DNA of 64,000 bases from assembly GCF_027568575.1 (NCBI RefSeq), contig NZ_JANUVP010000014.1. One strand, 5' to 3'. The stretch comes from Caldifermentibacillus hisashii (GTDB taxonomy: Bacteria; Bacillota; Bacilli; Bacillales; Caldibacillaceae). The translations under genes were made by a program, and so were the position numbers. Of this stretch, positions 37,336 to 46,935 are shown in pieces. Under the pieces are notes generated by a model that saw only the letters and a program-made list of their open reading frames with translations, did no database searches and had not been told where the DNA came from. How positions within the stretch are numbered: the stretch's first letter is position 1; each line of letters starts with the position of its first letter.

Positions 37336-37623
37336 ATGTTAGACATTATTACTGTTTGTGGAAACGGGATTGGAAGCAGCCTTATGCTAAAAATGAAAAT
37401 TGAAGAAATTTGTAAAGAAAATGGAATCCCTGCTACAGTCCAATCCTGTGATTTTAATGCAGCATTAAGTCAAAAATGTGATTTATTTGTAACTGTTAAA
37501 GAACTTGCAGATCAATTCCCGGCCGATCGAAAAGTTGCAGTTATCCGTAGCTATATTAATAAGAAAAAAATTCAAGAAGACATTCTAGAGATACTAAAAG
37601 AATTGAATAATCAAGAAAAATAA
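37336..37623 (+). CDS. PTS EIIB subunit, ascorbate (Ula/Sga) type
   Basis: A 95-residue EIIB protein with the phosphorylated Cys8 in ITVCGNGIGSSLMLKMKIEE, typical of the ascorbate/galactitol EIIB fold. It passes phosphate to the sugar carried by the EIIC encoded next. AAAGGAGGTGA overlaps the end of the regulator gene, three bases before. Confidence 0.9.
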   Translation: MLDIITVCGNGIGSSLMLKMKIEEICKENGIPATVQSCDFNAALSQKCDLFVTVKELADQFPADRKVAVIRSYINKKKIQEDILEILKELNNQEK

Positions 37624-37638
37624 AGGAGGTCATATGAT

Positions 37639-39027
37639 ATGGAAATTTTAACATCAATTTTGGGATTTTTACGTGATGTATTTTCCGAACCTGCTTTGCT
37701 GATGGGTTTAGTTGCATTCGTTGGCTTAATTGCTCTTAAAAGTCCCGGTCATAAAATTTTAACTGGAACTCTTGGCCCAATACTCGGTTATTTAATGCTT
37801 AGTGCCGGGGCTAACGTTATCACTACAAACCTAGATCCATTAGGGAAAATGATTGAACATGGCTTCAATATTAAAGGTGTTATTCCAAATAACGAAGCGG
37901 TTGTTGCAGTTGCTCAGGATATTTTAGGTGTAGAAACGATGTCTATTTTAGTTCTGGGACTGGTAATAAATATTATTATTGCTCGCTTTACAAAATATAA
38001 ATATGTATTTTTAACAGGGCATCATAGTTTCTTTATGGCATGTTTATTATCAGCAGTTTTAGGCGCATCCGGTTTAAAAGGGACATTACTTGTTATTATT
38101 GGTGGCTTTCTGTTAGGTGCCTGGAGTGCAATTTCCCCAGCAATTGGGCAAAAATATACATTAAAAGTTACTGATGGCGATGAAATAGCAATGGGTCATT
38201 TTGGTAGTTTAGGATATTACTTGTCTGCTTGGGTAGGCTCAAAAGTTGGCAATCCAAAAGACTCAACTGAAAATATCAAAATAGCTGAAAAATGGGGTTT
38301 TCTAAGAAATACAACGATCGCAACAGCAGTTACTATGATTTTCTTCTATCTATTATCAGCAATCGTCGCAGGACCTGATTTTGTATCAACACTATCTGGT
38401 GGAAAGTCCCCATGGGTGTTTGCTATTCTAGCAGGTTTACAGTTCGCGGTTGGTGTTGCAGTCGTTTATGCTGGGGTTCGTATGATTTTAGCAGACCTTA
38501 TTCCAGCTTTCCAAGGGATCGCAACAAAAATTATTCCAAATGCTGTACCTGCAGTCGATTGTGCTGTATTTTTTCCTTACGCTCAAACAGCTGTAATTAT
38601 TGGTTTCGTCTTTAGCTTTATTGGTGGAGTAATAGGAATGGTTATTTTAGGCTTAGTTGGTGGTGTACTTATTATCCCAGGCTTGGTACCTCATTTTTTC
38701 TGTGGGGCAACAGCTGGAATTTATGGAAATGCAACTGGTGGGAGACGTGGGGCTATATTTGGATCATTTGTAAATGGTTTAGCAATTACCTTCTTACCTG
38801 CATTACTTCTACCAGTGTTAGGGGAGCTAGGTTTTGCAAATACGACATTTGGAGATTTCGACTTTGCCTTACTCGGTATTATCTTAGGGCAAGCAGGAAA
38901 TATTTTAAATATGACTGGTATTATCGCTATTGTAATTGCAGTTTTAATAGCATTGATTGTTCCTAGTTTCTTTAGAACTAAATCTGCTGCGTTGAATAAT
39001 TATGATTCTCAAAATCATTCAAGTTAA
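37639..39027 (+). CDS. PTS EIIC subunit, ascorbate (UlaA/SgaT) type
   Basis: A 462-residue membrane protein with about ten to eleven helices. Family text includes LSAGANVITTNLDPLG, TGHHSFFMACLL, GDEIAMGHFGSLGYYLSAWVG and FCGATAGIYGNATGGRRGA. UlaA-type carriers import sugar acids and some pentoses or polyols with phosphorylation. Since the operon has a transaldolase instead of ascorbate-lactonase or UlaD-type enzymes, the substrate may be a pentitol or ketose rather than ascorbate. Confidence 0.88.
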   Translation: MEILTSILGFLRDVFSEPALLMGLVAFVGLIALKSPGHKILTGTLGPILGYLMLSAGANVITTNLDPLGKMIEHGFNIKGVIPNNEAVVAVAQDILGVETMSILVLGLVINIIIARFTKYKYVFLTGHHSFFMACLLSAVLGASGLKGTLLVIIGGFLLGAWSAISPAIGQKYTLKVTDGDEIAMGHFGSLGYYLSAWVGSKVGNPKDSTENIKIAEKWGFLRNTTIATAVTMIFFYLLSAIVAGPDFVSTLSGGKSPWVFAILAGLQFAVGVAVVYAGVRMILADLIPAFQGIATKIIPNAVPAVDCAVFFPYAQTAVIIGFVFSFIGGVIGMVILGLVGGVLIIPGLVPHFFCGATAGIYGNATGGRRGAIFGSFVNGLAITFLPALLLPVLGELGFANTTFGDFDFALLGIILGQAGNILNMTGIIAIVIAVLIALIVPSFFRTKSAALNNYDSQNHSS

Positions 39028-39040
39028 AGAGGTGTGAAGG

Positions 39041-39751
39041 TTGAAAGATTTAAAAATAAAACTTTTTGCAGACGGTGCAGTACTTGAAGAAATGATTTCT
39101 GCCTATAAAGAGGGGGTTGTTAAGGGATTTACAACAAATCCTAGTTTGATGAAAAAAGCCGGTATAACCGATTATGTTAGTTTTGCAAAAGAGGTAATTA
39201 CTCATATTCCTGATTTACCGATATCTTTTGAGGTGTTCACGGATAATTTTGACCAAATGAGAAGGGAAGCAGAAGAAATAGCCAGCTGGGGAGATAACGT
39301 CTATGTCAAGATTCCGATTACGAACTCATTTGGAGAATTGTCGATACCATTAATAAAAGACCTATCGAAAAAAGCAGTAAAATTAAACGTAACTGCAATA
39401 CTAACGTTAGAACAAGTACAACAAGTAGTCGATGCCTTTGCGCCCGGAACTCATAATATAGTCTCAGTTTTCGCTGGAAGGATTGCCGACACTGGAATAG
39501 ATCCAATTCCGACAATGAAAAAGGCAGCGGAAATCTGTCATCAAAAACCAAACACAGAATTACTTTGGGCAAGTTCTAGAGAATTACTGAACATCTTTCA
39601 AGCAGAAGAATGTAATTGTGATATTATAACATGTACACCCGATATACTAAGGAAACTATCTAATGTTGGAAAAGATTTAACACAACTTTCATTAGAAACT
39701 GTCCAGATGTTCAGTAAAGATAGTAAAGATCTCGGATTTTCTATATTATAA
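39041..39751 (+). CDS. Transaldolase-family aldolase (TalC/FSA-like)
   Basis: A 236-residue TIM-barrel protein. IKLFADGAVLEEM, GFTTNPSLMKKAG and the Schiff-base K90 in NVYVKIPITNS are conserved in small transaldolases and fructose-6-phosphate aldolases. It would act on the phosphorylated product of the PTS, splitting or transferring a dihydroxyacetone unit. The TTG at 39041 has GAGGTG upstream. Last gene of the PRD-regulated operon. Confidence 0.88.
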   Translation: MKDLKIKLFADGAVLEEMISAYKEGVVKGFTTNPSLMKKAGITDYVSFAKEVITHIPDLPISFEVFTDNFDQMRREAEEIASWGDNVYVKIPITNSFGELSIPLIKDLSKKAVKLNVTAILTLEQVQQVVDAFAPGTHNIVSVFAGRIADTGIDPIPTMKKAAEICHQKPNTELLWASSRELLNIFQAEECNCDIITCTPDILRKLSNVGKDLTQLSLETVQMFSKDSKDLGFSIL

Positions 39752-39780
39752 TAAAATGTAAGTATACCGAAGTAAAAAAT

Positions 39781-39829
39781 GGGACTGACCTTGCAATGAA
39801 GAAACTTTTAAATTGTTGAGATCAGTCCC
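39781..39829 (+). terminator. Possible terminator after the transaldolase gene
   Basis: GGGACTGA (39781-39788) pairs with TCAGTCCC (39822-39829) across a long, partly paired loop; a weak T-rich tail follows. The rest of 39830-40245 has no gene. Confidence 0.45.
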
Positions 39830-40245
39830 TTATAAAATTTTAGCGGGTAGGTGATAGTTTACATTGTACTTTGAACATTAGGATGACATCATAATATAAT
39901 AATTTTTGTAATTTTCTCGAATAATTGCCTTGAATTTTATTAAATCTGATAGAAAGCACTTGGGAATCCTATTTAATGCTTGTTTCGTTGCTAACATTAT
40001 TGCTAGGATTTCTCGAGTGCTTTTCTTACTTATGCATTATTCACTAAAAGTGGTGGTGAATCAAAATACCTATTTTTAACTAATTAGAAATGATTTTTTC
40101 ACAAAACTTTTTTATATTTTCAGTCATTTATTTATAATTATGCTAACATTGTTTGATAAAGACTGGTTACTCTAAAAAACTAAAATAAATAACTTCACCA
40201 ATTTTGGTGAAATTTTTTGGTCTTTAAGAAGGAATATGAGGATTC

Positions 40246-40270
40246 TATAATATAGTTGTAAACGATTTCT
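40246..40270 (+). promoter_or_regulatory. cre site just downstream of a -10 hexamer
   Basis: TATAAT at 40246-40251 is followed by TGTAAACGATTTCT (40257-40270), a good cre match, where bound CcpA would block initiation or elongation of the next operon. Confidence 0.65.
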
Positions 40271-40302
40271 TCGGAAACTACATGTAGAGTGGAGAAAGTT
40301 TT

Positions 40303-42138
40303 ATGTTAACTGAAAGAGAGTATAAAATTTTAATGAAGCTTCTTAAATTTAATCAACCTATAAGAATAAAAGATTTATCTAAGGAATTTAATGTTAGTCC
40401 TAGAATGATCAAATATGATCTTGACCATATTAAAGATTGGCTTGCAAAGTATGAACTACAAATATTATCACAAACAAATAAGGGATTATGGATAGAACCG
40501 GATGAGGACAAGAAAAAGATCGTTATTAAAGAATTAATCGGAAATGAATCTTGGAATCGCATTCCAGATCAAAATTTCCGAATAAAGAAAATTGTAATGA
40601 CGATGCTCCAAAAGGATGATTATACTACAGCTGCAAGTTTATCTGAAATCCTTGAGGTTAGTAGAAATACGATTTTAAGTGATATGAATTTGGTAGAAGA
40701 GTTCGTTTCTCCCTGGGAAATTCGGTTAGAGAGAAAGAAACGGATTGGATATAGACTATTTGGAGAAGAGCTTCATTTACGTTTATTGATAGAAAATCTA
40801 ATTTTGTCAAATATGTCAAACTACGAAATATATCAGATCATGAGCAGTATTTCCAATAAGGAGGAAAGGAATTACACGATTTATTCTATAGATGGGACTT
40901 TGCTTTCAGTTTTCCGAATTGCTGAGGAAAAACTTTGTGAACTATACCATCCAAGTGTAACAAAAATTCTTCATCAGTCAGATATATTAACTCTACTAAT
41001 TAGAATCACTATTTCTGTTACTCGTTTAAATCAAGGAAAAACGATTAAAGGTTACCGTGTTTTAAAAGATAATCAATATACAGATGATGTATCTAGATTT
41101 ATTTTAAATTTTATGAAAAGTGTTTTTAAAACTGTTGACCTTCCATTATTGGAAGATGAGTTTTTATATCTTTCAGGCGAATTTGCCAATGGAAGAAGAG
41201 TTGATCTTTTGAATGCTACTCAAAAAATTATTGAAGAAGTAAGTTATAAAACAGGGATTGACTTTAAAAGAGATACAAAGCTTTTTAGTAATTTATTTGC
41301 CCATTTATCTTTGCGGTTTCAAAGAGGATTATTTAACATGACAGAGTCGAATCCATTTGCTGAAGAAATAAAACAAAATTACGCGGATTTGTTTGAAAGT
41401 GTATCCTTAGCATGTGAGAAATATCTTGGAATGGACAAAATTGTAAACAAAAATGAGTTTATATCTTTTATTACTTTACATTTTCTAACTTCTTTAGAGA
41501 ACACCTTTAATAAAAAAGAAAAGGTAAGAGCTGTTTATGTTTGTGCAACAGGTAAAGGAGTTGCGAGACTTATAAAAAGTCGAGTTGAAAAGGAAATACA
41601 TGATATCGATATTGTCGCATATTGTTCCATCATGGAAGTTGAAGAAATATGTAAAAAGAGAGAAGTAGATCTGATTATTAGTGTATTTCCAATTAAGTCA
41701 AGAATACCTGTTATTGTAATGGAGGCCATTCCCACAAAAAAGGATATAGATACAATTAAAGAAAAAGTTTATGAAATATTGGAAAACAGACCAAAAAGTA
41801 TACAAAGAATAGCCTGGAAAGAAGAAGAAAAAAATGATGAAGATAGTGAAAGTATAAGTCTTGAAATCATTCTCAAAGGTTTTGAAGTGATACAAGAAGT
41901 TCAATCAAATTTTGCACATCGAATTAAAGATGATAGATTACAAGCACTTCACCTTCACATTTTTTTAATGGTTCATCGTTATTTTTTTGAAAAGCAATAT
42001 GATGATTTCTTATATACGTCACATCAGGTGACTGAGAAGAATAAACAGGATTTACAGTTATTTAAGAATATCCTAGAAAGTAAAGATTTACATGTAAACG
42101 ATTCTGAGTTAATTGCCTTATTACAATACTTAAATTAG
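40303..42138 (+). CDS. PRD-containing transcription regulator (BglG/MtlR-like)
   Basis: A 611-residue regulator with an N-terminal HTH (IRIKDLSKEFNVSPRMIKYDL), a second HTH (TTAASLSEILEVSRNTILSDM), two PRD modules (about 190-400), and an EIIB-like domain with Cys in AVYVCATGKGVARLIKS (about 407-495). The C-terminal 110 residues are not a recognisable EIIA. It precedes the amidohydrolase by 15 bases and should control the whole downstream cluster up to the KDGP aldolase. Confidence 0.87.
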   Translation: MLTEREYKILMKLLKFNQPIRIKDLSKEFNVSPRMIKYDLDHIKDWLAKYELQILSQTNKGLWIEPDEDKKKIVIKELIGNESWNRIPDQNFRIKKIVMTMLQKDDYTTAASLSEILEVSRNTILSDMNLVEEFVSPWEIRLERKKRIGYRLFGEELHLRLLIENLILSNMSNYEIYQIMSSISNKEERNYTIYSIDGTLLSVFRIAEEKLCELYHPSVTKILHQSDILTLLIRITISVTRLNQGKTIKGYRVLKDNQYTDDVSRFILNFMKSVFKTVDLPLLEDEFLYLSGEFANGRRVDLLNATQKIIEEVSYKTGIDFKRDTKLFSNLFAHLSLRFQRGLFNMTESNPFAEEIKQNYADLFESVSLACEKYLGMDKIVNKNEFISFITLHFLTSLENTFNKKEKVRAVYVCATGKGVARLIKSRVEKEIHDIDIVAYCSIMEVEEICKKREVDLIISVFPIKSRIPVIVMEAIPTKKDIDTIKEKVYEILENRPKSIQRIAWKEEEKNDEDSESISLEIILKGFEVIQEVQSNFAHRIKDDRLQALHLHIFLMVHRYFFEKQYDDFLYTSHQVTEKNKQDLQLFKNILESKDLHVNDSELIALLQYLN

Positions 42139-42153
42139 TGGAAGGTGCATGGA

Positions 42154-43281
42154 ATGAACAATTATAAGATTATTGAAAATGGCTATGTTATAGATCCTGA
42201 AAGAGAGGTGATTGAGAAAAAAAATATAGGGATCATCAACGGAAAACTTGTTGATCCTCAAACTATCATTCAAGAAAGTGCAGATAACTATGAACGTATC
42301 AATGCAGAAGGTTGTTATGTAGCACCAGGTTTTATCGATTTACATGTTCACGTTTTTAAAGATAGGACAAGCTTAGGAATAGAGGCTGATTTAGTGGGCG
42401 TTGAACAAGGTGTGACGACAATTGTTGATGCAGGTAGTTCTGGCTATGAGAACTATAAGCAGTTTAAAGAGTTGATTGTTAAAAATAGTAAAACGGAAAT
42501 TTTATCATTTTTAAATATATCTCGGAAAGGATTATGTGAGGGCATATCCGAACTTGAAAATCCAAATAACTTAATGACTTTTGAAGAAGCAGAAAAAATA
42601 TTTACAAGTGAAAAAAATATTGTCGGACTAAAAGCAAGAATGAGTAGCTCAGTTGTTAAGGAACAAGGTATTGCTCCTCTTCAATATGCTCGAAAATTAG
42701 CTGACCAACTTGAGGTACCGATTATGGTACATATTGGGAACCCTCCTCCATATTTAAATGAAGTATTCCCTTTATTGCAAAAAGGTGACATCGTTACACA
42801 TGCATTTCATGGGAAAAAACATGGGATTTTAAAAGAAGACAATAGGATGATACCAGAAGCCTTAGAAGCGCTTGAACGTGGAGTACTTTTTGATGTAGGT
42901 CATGGTACGGCCAGTTTCAGTTATCGGACGATTACAAGGTTTAAAGAAAGGTATTCGTGCCCTTTTACAATTAGTACCGATATATATATTGATAATTATG
43001 TTAAACCCGTAGGCAGTTTAATGAAAACTATGTCTAAACTCCTTTCTATCGGTTATTCATTAAATGATGTTGTGAAATCAGTAACAAGTAGAGCGGCAAA
43101 AGCGATTGGCTTGGCTGAACAAGGTACATTAAAGCTGGGTACTCGAGCTGATTTAACTATTTTTACCATTGCTGAAAGAGAAGAGGATTTAGTTGATTCT
43201 GAAGGAGAAATAATGAAAGTTAGAAGAGTTCTTCAACCTAGAATGACAGTAAAAGATGGAGAGGTTGTTTATTCAGAATGA
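42154..43281 (+). CDS. Amidohydrolase/deacetylase (COG3964, EF_0837-like)
   Basis: A 375-residue metal-dependent amidohydrolase. Metal ligands appear in FIDLHVHVFKD (HxH), LKARMS (Lys), IMVHIGNP, VTHAFHG and ISTDIY. The group includes enzymes that remove acyl groups from small N- or O-acylated acids. In related clusters it is found with the SelA-like lyase and aldolase encoded downstream, suggesting it deacylates an amino sugar acid. The ATG at 42154 has GAAGGTG upstream. The next gene overlaps its end by four bases. Confidence 0.86.
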   Translation: MNNYKIIENGYVIDPEREVIEKKNIGIINGKLVDPQTIIQESADNYERINAEGCYVAPGFIDLHVHVFKDRTSLGIEADLVGVEQGVTTIVDAGSSGYENYKQFKELIVKNSKTEILSFLNISRKGLCEGISELENPNNLMTFEEAEKIFTSEKNIVGLKARMSSSVVKEQGIAPLQYARKLADQLEVPIMVHIGNPPPYLNEVFPLLQKGDIVTHAFHGKKHGILKEDNRMIPEALEALERGVLFDVGHGTASFSYRTITRFKERYSCPFTISTDIYIDNYVKPVGSLMKTMSKLLSIGYSLNDVVKSVTSRAAKAIGLAEQGTLKLGTRADLTIFTIAEREEDLVDSEGEIMKVRRVLQPRMTVKDGEVVYSE

Positions 43282-43610
43282 TTGCGGAAGAAATTAGGAA
43301 AGTAATAGAGAATAGCAGTGATTCCAGTACATGCGAAAAGATAATTTTAGAAGTAAAAGAATTATTAAAACAAGCCAACATTCAGATGACAGATGCCCAA
43401 TGGTTATCTTTAGTTTCTCATTTATCAGGAATGGTTTATCGATCTACCCATAAAAAATTAATTGATCCAATTGATAAGGAATTATTTAATGAAGTTTCTT
43501 CTGATTCCATAAAATTAGCAGAAAAGGTTTGCAACTTATTTAATGATCTACATGAGGATGAAAAATATCTTTTGTCGATACATTTTGAATCAGCAAGATT
43601 AAAAAATTAA
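43278..43610 (+). CDS. Small single-PRD protein
   Basis: A 110-residue protein that consists of one PTS regulation domain (LVSHLSGMVYRSTHKKLID and the C-terminal DEKYLLSIHFESARLKN). There is no DNA-binding part. It overlaps the amidohydrolase gene by four bases (ATGA) and lies before the SFCGS gene. It may link the cluster to PTS phosphorylation or be a structural partner of the larger regulator. Confidence 0.8.
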   Translation: MIAEEIRKVIENSSDSSTCEKIILEVKELLKQANIQMTDAQWLSLVSHLSGMVYRSTHKKLIDPIDKELFNEVSSDSIKLAEKVCNLFNDLHEDEKYLLSIHFESARLKN

Positions 43611-43627
43611 AAGAAGGAGGCAATATC

Positions 43628-43987
43628 ATGAGTAAAATTGTTGTTGTAATTGGAGATCGTTTAGGAAAAGGACAGAATGTAGCAAAAGGTGTAGAAGCGG
43701 CTGGTGGTAAAGCGATTGTTATACCAGGTATTGGGGCTGATATGAAACTAGGAGATGTAATGAAACAAGAAAATGCAGATATTGGTATTTCCTTCTGTGG
43801 AAGTGGTGGTGCCGGGGCAATTATGGCACAAACTAAATATGGATATCCATGTCAATACGGTATGCGTTCTATTGACGAAGGTATTACCGCAATCCGTCAA
43901 GGAAAACGAGTACTGGGTTTTGGGTTTATGGATATTGAAGATTTAGGAAGAAAAATTACAGAAGAGTATATAAAAATAAAAGGATGA
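43628..43987 (+). CDS. Glycine-rich SFCGS-family protein (DUF2620)
   Basis: A 119-residue small alpha/beta protein with the ADIGISFCGSGGAGAIMAQTK motif (about 51-69), whose Cys followed by Gly-rich text recalls EIIB phospho-Cys loops. It belongs to a family named for this motif and found with DUF4310-4312 proteins. Function is unknown; an EIIB-like role is my inference. GGAGG precedes the ATG. Confidence 0.82.
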   Translation: MSKIVVVIGDRLGKGQNVAKGVEAAGGKAIVIPGIGADMKLGDVMKQENADIGISFCGSGGAGAIMAQTKYGYPCQYGMRSIDEGITAIRQGKRVLGFGFMDIEDLGRKITEEYIKIKG

Positions 43988-43994
43988 TAAAATT

Positions 43995-44339
43995 ATGAAA
44001 AAAACATTCCAATCCACTTTAAGGATTGAAGGTTTTGGAATTTCAAAGGAACTGGCAATAAATACTGCTTTAGGGACAATTCAAAAAAAGGTAATGGAAC
44101 AGTATAAAGGTATAATTCTAAGGATAGAGCCTATAGATATTAGAATAATAAGTGCAAATGAAACAATTTATACTGAGAGATTTCTATTCTTCTTATTCCC
44201 TAGAAAAAGAAAAAAGTACAAAGTTGTACTAGATATTGATGTAAATATTTTTATGTTGAATGTTGATGAAATACCTTTTGAGTCAGCAGAATTACCAGAT
44301 AATATTCGAAATGCAGTTCTAGGAAATGAAATTAAATAG
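43995..44339 (+). CDS. DUF4312-family protein
   Basis: A 114-residue protein with a strongly beta-type start (KKTFQSTLRIEGFGISKELA) and a basic centre RKRKKYKVVLDIDV. It is always found, to my knowledge, with DUF4310 and DUF4311 membrane proteins. No catalytic residues are evident. Seven bases separate it from the SFCGS gene. Confidence 0.78.
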   Translation: MKKTFQSTLRIEGFGISKELAINTALGTIQKKVMEQYKGIILRIEPIDIRIISANETIYTERFLFFLFPRKRKKYKVVLDIDVNIFMLNVDEIPFESAELPDNIRNAVLGNEIK

Positions 44340-44350
44340 GTGGTGTGTAT

Positions 44351-45136
44351 ATGGAATTTATGATAATTCTTATAAAGTCAGCTATTATTGGGGCGCTAGT
44401 GGGGGTTGGAGCAGGAGCGGGTGCAGCTAGAATGTTTCATGCTCCAACCGTTCAAGGTATGGGTGCATTCCGTACGCTTGGTGAATTAAACGCATGTGCT
44501 GGAGATGCTGCATCGCACTTTTCATTCGGCTTAGGTTTCTTCTTTAATGCATGGGCATCATCTGTCGGAGCGGGTGCATTTACACAAGATGTCGATCATC
44601 GGATTATACCGAACTGGGCTGCGGCAGTACTACTAAGAAAGGGGAAGAAACCGGAGGAAACCCTTCACGATCCAAAGAAAATGGGAATAGCCGGTGGAAT
44701 CATTGGTGTAATTATTGTAGTTTTTCTAAACTCTACTGCTTCAGCTATTCCAGAATCATTACAAGCCATTGCAGTTAAAGTGTTAGTACCTGCAGCAAAT
44801 CTATTAATTAATCCTGTTATGCCTGTCATATTCTGGCTTGCCGCATTAGATGCTGGTAAACGTTCAGGAATATGGGGAACAATTTTTGGTGGTTTAGCTC
44901 ATATAATTATGGGAAATGCGGTCCCCGGCGTTGTCCTAGGTATATTAATTGGTAAAGGGGTAGATGATGGCGGGTGGACAAAAATTACCAAAAACCTATT
45001 AACAGCTGTAATTTTATTATTTGCATTGAGTGCATTTTTCCGTGGCTTTGATATTAATTTAATTAAGAGTTTTCATTTAGATGTTCCAACTTGGTTGATA
45101 AATATTCATGAAATGCTTGGACAAGAGGTGAAATAA
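44351..45136 (+). CDS. DUF4311-family membrane protein
   Basis: A 261-residue membrane protein with about six to seven hydrophobic helices and Gly/Ala-rich text (GALVGVGAGAGAARMFHAP, GELNACAGDAASHFSFGLGF). Its role is unknown; together with the DUF4310 protein it likely forms a transport channel. AGGTGG seven bases before the ATG at 44351 decides the start over the GTG at 44345. Confidence 0.82.
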   Translation: MEFMIILIKSAIIGALVGVGAGAGAARMFHAPTVQGMGAFRTLGELNACAGDAASHFSFGLGFFFNAWASSVGAGAFTQDVDHRIIPNWAAAVLLRKGKKPEETLHDPKKMGIAGGIIGVIIVVFLNSTASAIPESLQAIAVKVLVPAANLLINPVMPVIFWLAALDAGKRSGIWGTIFGGLAHIIMGNAVPGVVLGILIGKGVDDGGWTKITKNLLTAVILLFALSAFFRGFDINLIKSFHLDVPTWLINIHEMLGQEVK

Positions 45137-45138
45137 AG

Positions 45139-45810
45139 ATGAGTGAAAATATTAATATAACGAATAGTGAAAAAAACATGAAAAACTTTTGGTATGCTGA
45201 TTGGTCATTTCCTATCTTTGTATCGCTATTGTCAGCAGGTGTCTTTGCTGGGACTCATATGTATTATGTATATCATATTGGTGCATTTAATGATGTAGCA
45301 ATTGTCGCGATGCTACAGGCAGGGATGGAAGGTGCCGGATATGGGGCAGCTGCAGCATTTGGTGCAAGTTTTCTATTCGCCCGAATATTAGAAGGATCGC
45401 TCGTAGGGATTCTTGATATTGGTGGTTCAATTCAGACAGGATTAGGTATTGGCGTTCCTGCATTGCTACTAGGTGCAGGTATTACAGCTCCAATAGAATC
45501 ATTTGTACTTTCATTACTGACTGGAGCACTATTAGGTATAATAATAGGTTATGTCATAATTGGTCTTCGTAAATTTACGGTTGGAAGGTCAAATTCCACA
45601 TTCGGTGCAGATATTATGATGGGTGCAGGGAATTCATCCGGCCGTTTTCTTGGACCATTAATCATTATTTCTGCAGCTAGTGCTTCGATTCCGGTTGGTA
45701 TTGGTTCTATTATAGGAGCTGCATTATTCTATGCATGGAAAAAACCAATAGCTGGTGGTGCTATCTTAGGTGCAATGATATTAGGTGCTTTCTTTCCGAT
45801 TGAATTATAA
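45139..45810 (+). CDS. DUF4310-family membrane protein
   Basis: A 223-residue membrane protein with about six helices; Gly-rich segments (AGMEGAGYGAAAAFGASFLF, GADIMMGAGNSSGRFLGPL) are spread through it. It starts two bases after the DUF4311 stop. The pair is a candidate substrate-specific permease for the compound degraded by the next two enzymes. Confidence 0.82.
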   Translation: MSENINITNSEKNMKNFWYADWSFPIFVSLLSAGVFAGTHMYYVYHIGAFNDVAIVAMLQAGMEGAGYGAAAAFGASFLFARILEGSLVGILDIGGSIQTGLGIGVPALLLGAGITAPIESFVLSLLTGALLGIIIGYVIIGLRKFTVGRSNSTFGADIMMGAGNSSGRFLGPLIIISAASASIPVGIGSIIGAALFYAWKKPIAGGAILGAMILGAFFPIEL

Positions 45811-45825
45811 AAGAGGTGTTTTGAA

Positions 45826-46935
45826 GTGGGAATATTTAAAGAACTGGGTTTACGAGAAATAATAAATGCAAGTGGAAAAATGACTGCTTTAGGTGCATCA
45901 GCTGTTGAAGAGCAAGTCGGACTTGCATTAAAAGAGGCATCACAAGACTATGTTGATATAGATGAATTGATGGAATACACAGGAAAAGTCATCGCAAAAG
46001 TAACAGGAGCAGAAGATGGTTGTCCTACTTGTGGTGCTTCTGCAGGAATAGCAATTTCTACAGCAGCTGTTATTGCCGGAACAAAATTATCATTAATTGA
46101 AAGAATCCCTGATACAGAAGGTTTAAAAAATGAGGTTATAGTACAAAAAGGGCATTTAGTTAATTTTGGAGCTAGTATCGGTCAAATGATTCGTATTGGT
46201 GGAGGAAAAGTGGTTGAGGTTGGCCAAGCCAATAAAGTTGAAAAAGATCATATAGAGCAAGCAATTAACGATCATACTGCTGCATTATTATATGTTAAGT
46301 CACATCACACAGTTCAAAAGGGAATGCAGTCGATTACTGCTATGATGGAAGTTGCACATAAGCATGGTTTGCCATTTATTATTGATGCTGCAGCTGAAGA
46401 AGATTTCCAAAAATATATAAAAATGGGTGCGGATATTGTTATATACAGTGGAGGAAAAGCACTTGAAGGTCCAACTTCTGGATTTATTTGTGGTAAAAAA
46501 GAGTTAATGGAGGCTTGTCGTAAGCAGTATAAAGGTGTTGGTCGCCCAATGAAAATAGGCAAGGAAGGAATGGCTGGTCTTATAACTGCTCTCAAATTAA
46601 TTGAAAATAAATCAAGTAAACCAGAAAAGCAAATTGAGAGAATGACTAACTTATGCAATAAACTTGGAAAACTACAGGGTCTCACTTGTTCCATTAAACA
46701 GGACGAAGCTGGAAGGGAAATTTATCGAGCACAAATTCATATTAACGAAGATATAACAGGAATTTCAGCAGAAGAACTTTTACACAAACTTGAAGCTGGC
46801 AATCCAGCAATTTATTTAAGGCATCACTATGTAAATGTTGGTATCTTATCTGTTGATCCACGGCCGCTGTTAGAAGGACAAGAAGATATTATTGCTGATA
46901 AGATTATTGACATTTTACAGGGAGGAAATAAATAA
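45826..46935 (+). CDS. D-glucosaminate-6-phosphate ammonia-lyase-like PLP enzyme (DgaE/SelA-like)
   Basis: A 369-residue fold-type I PLP enzyme of the DgaE group, related to SelA. The likely PLP Lys is K211 in DIVIYSGGKALEGPTSG; DGCPTCGASAGIAIST is conserved near the N-terminus and the Asp of IIDAAAEED would contact the cofactor ring. DgaE turns D-glucosaminate 6-phosphate into 2-keto-3-deoxygluconate 6-phosphate and ammonia. The GTG at 45826 has GAGGTG upstream. The next gene overlaps the stop by one base. Confidence 0.86.
   Translation: MGIFKELGLREIINASGKMTALGASAVEEQVGLALKEASQDYVDIDELMEYTGKVIAKVTGAEDGCPTCGASAGIAISTAAVIAGTKLSLIERIPDTEGLKNEVIVQKGHLVNFGASIGQMIRIGGGKVVEVGQANKVEKDHIEQAINDHTAALLYVKSHHTVQKGMQSITAMMEVAHKHGLPFIIDAAAEEDFQKYIKMGADIVIYSGGKALEGPTSGFICGKKELMEACRKQYKGVGRPMKIGKEGMAGLITALKLIENKSSKPEKQIERMTNLCNKLGKLQGLTCSIKQDEAGREIYRAQIHINEDITGISAEELLHKLEAGNPAIYLRHHYVNVGILSVDPRPLLEGQEDIIADKIIDILQGGNK

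Noticed and set aside
37639..39027. Naming the EIIC/EIIB pair as true ascorbate transporters
   Set aside because: The operon lacks ascorbate-pathway enzymes and has a transaldolase, so only the carrier type, not the substrate, is claimed.
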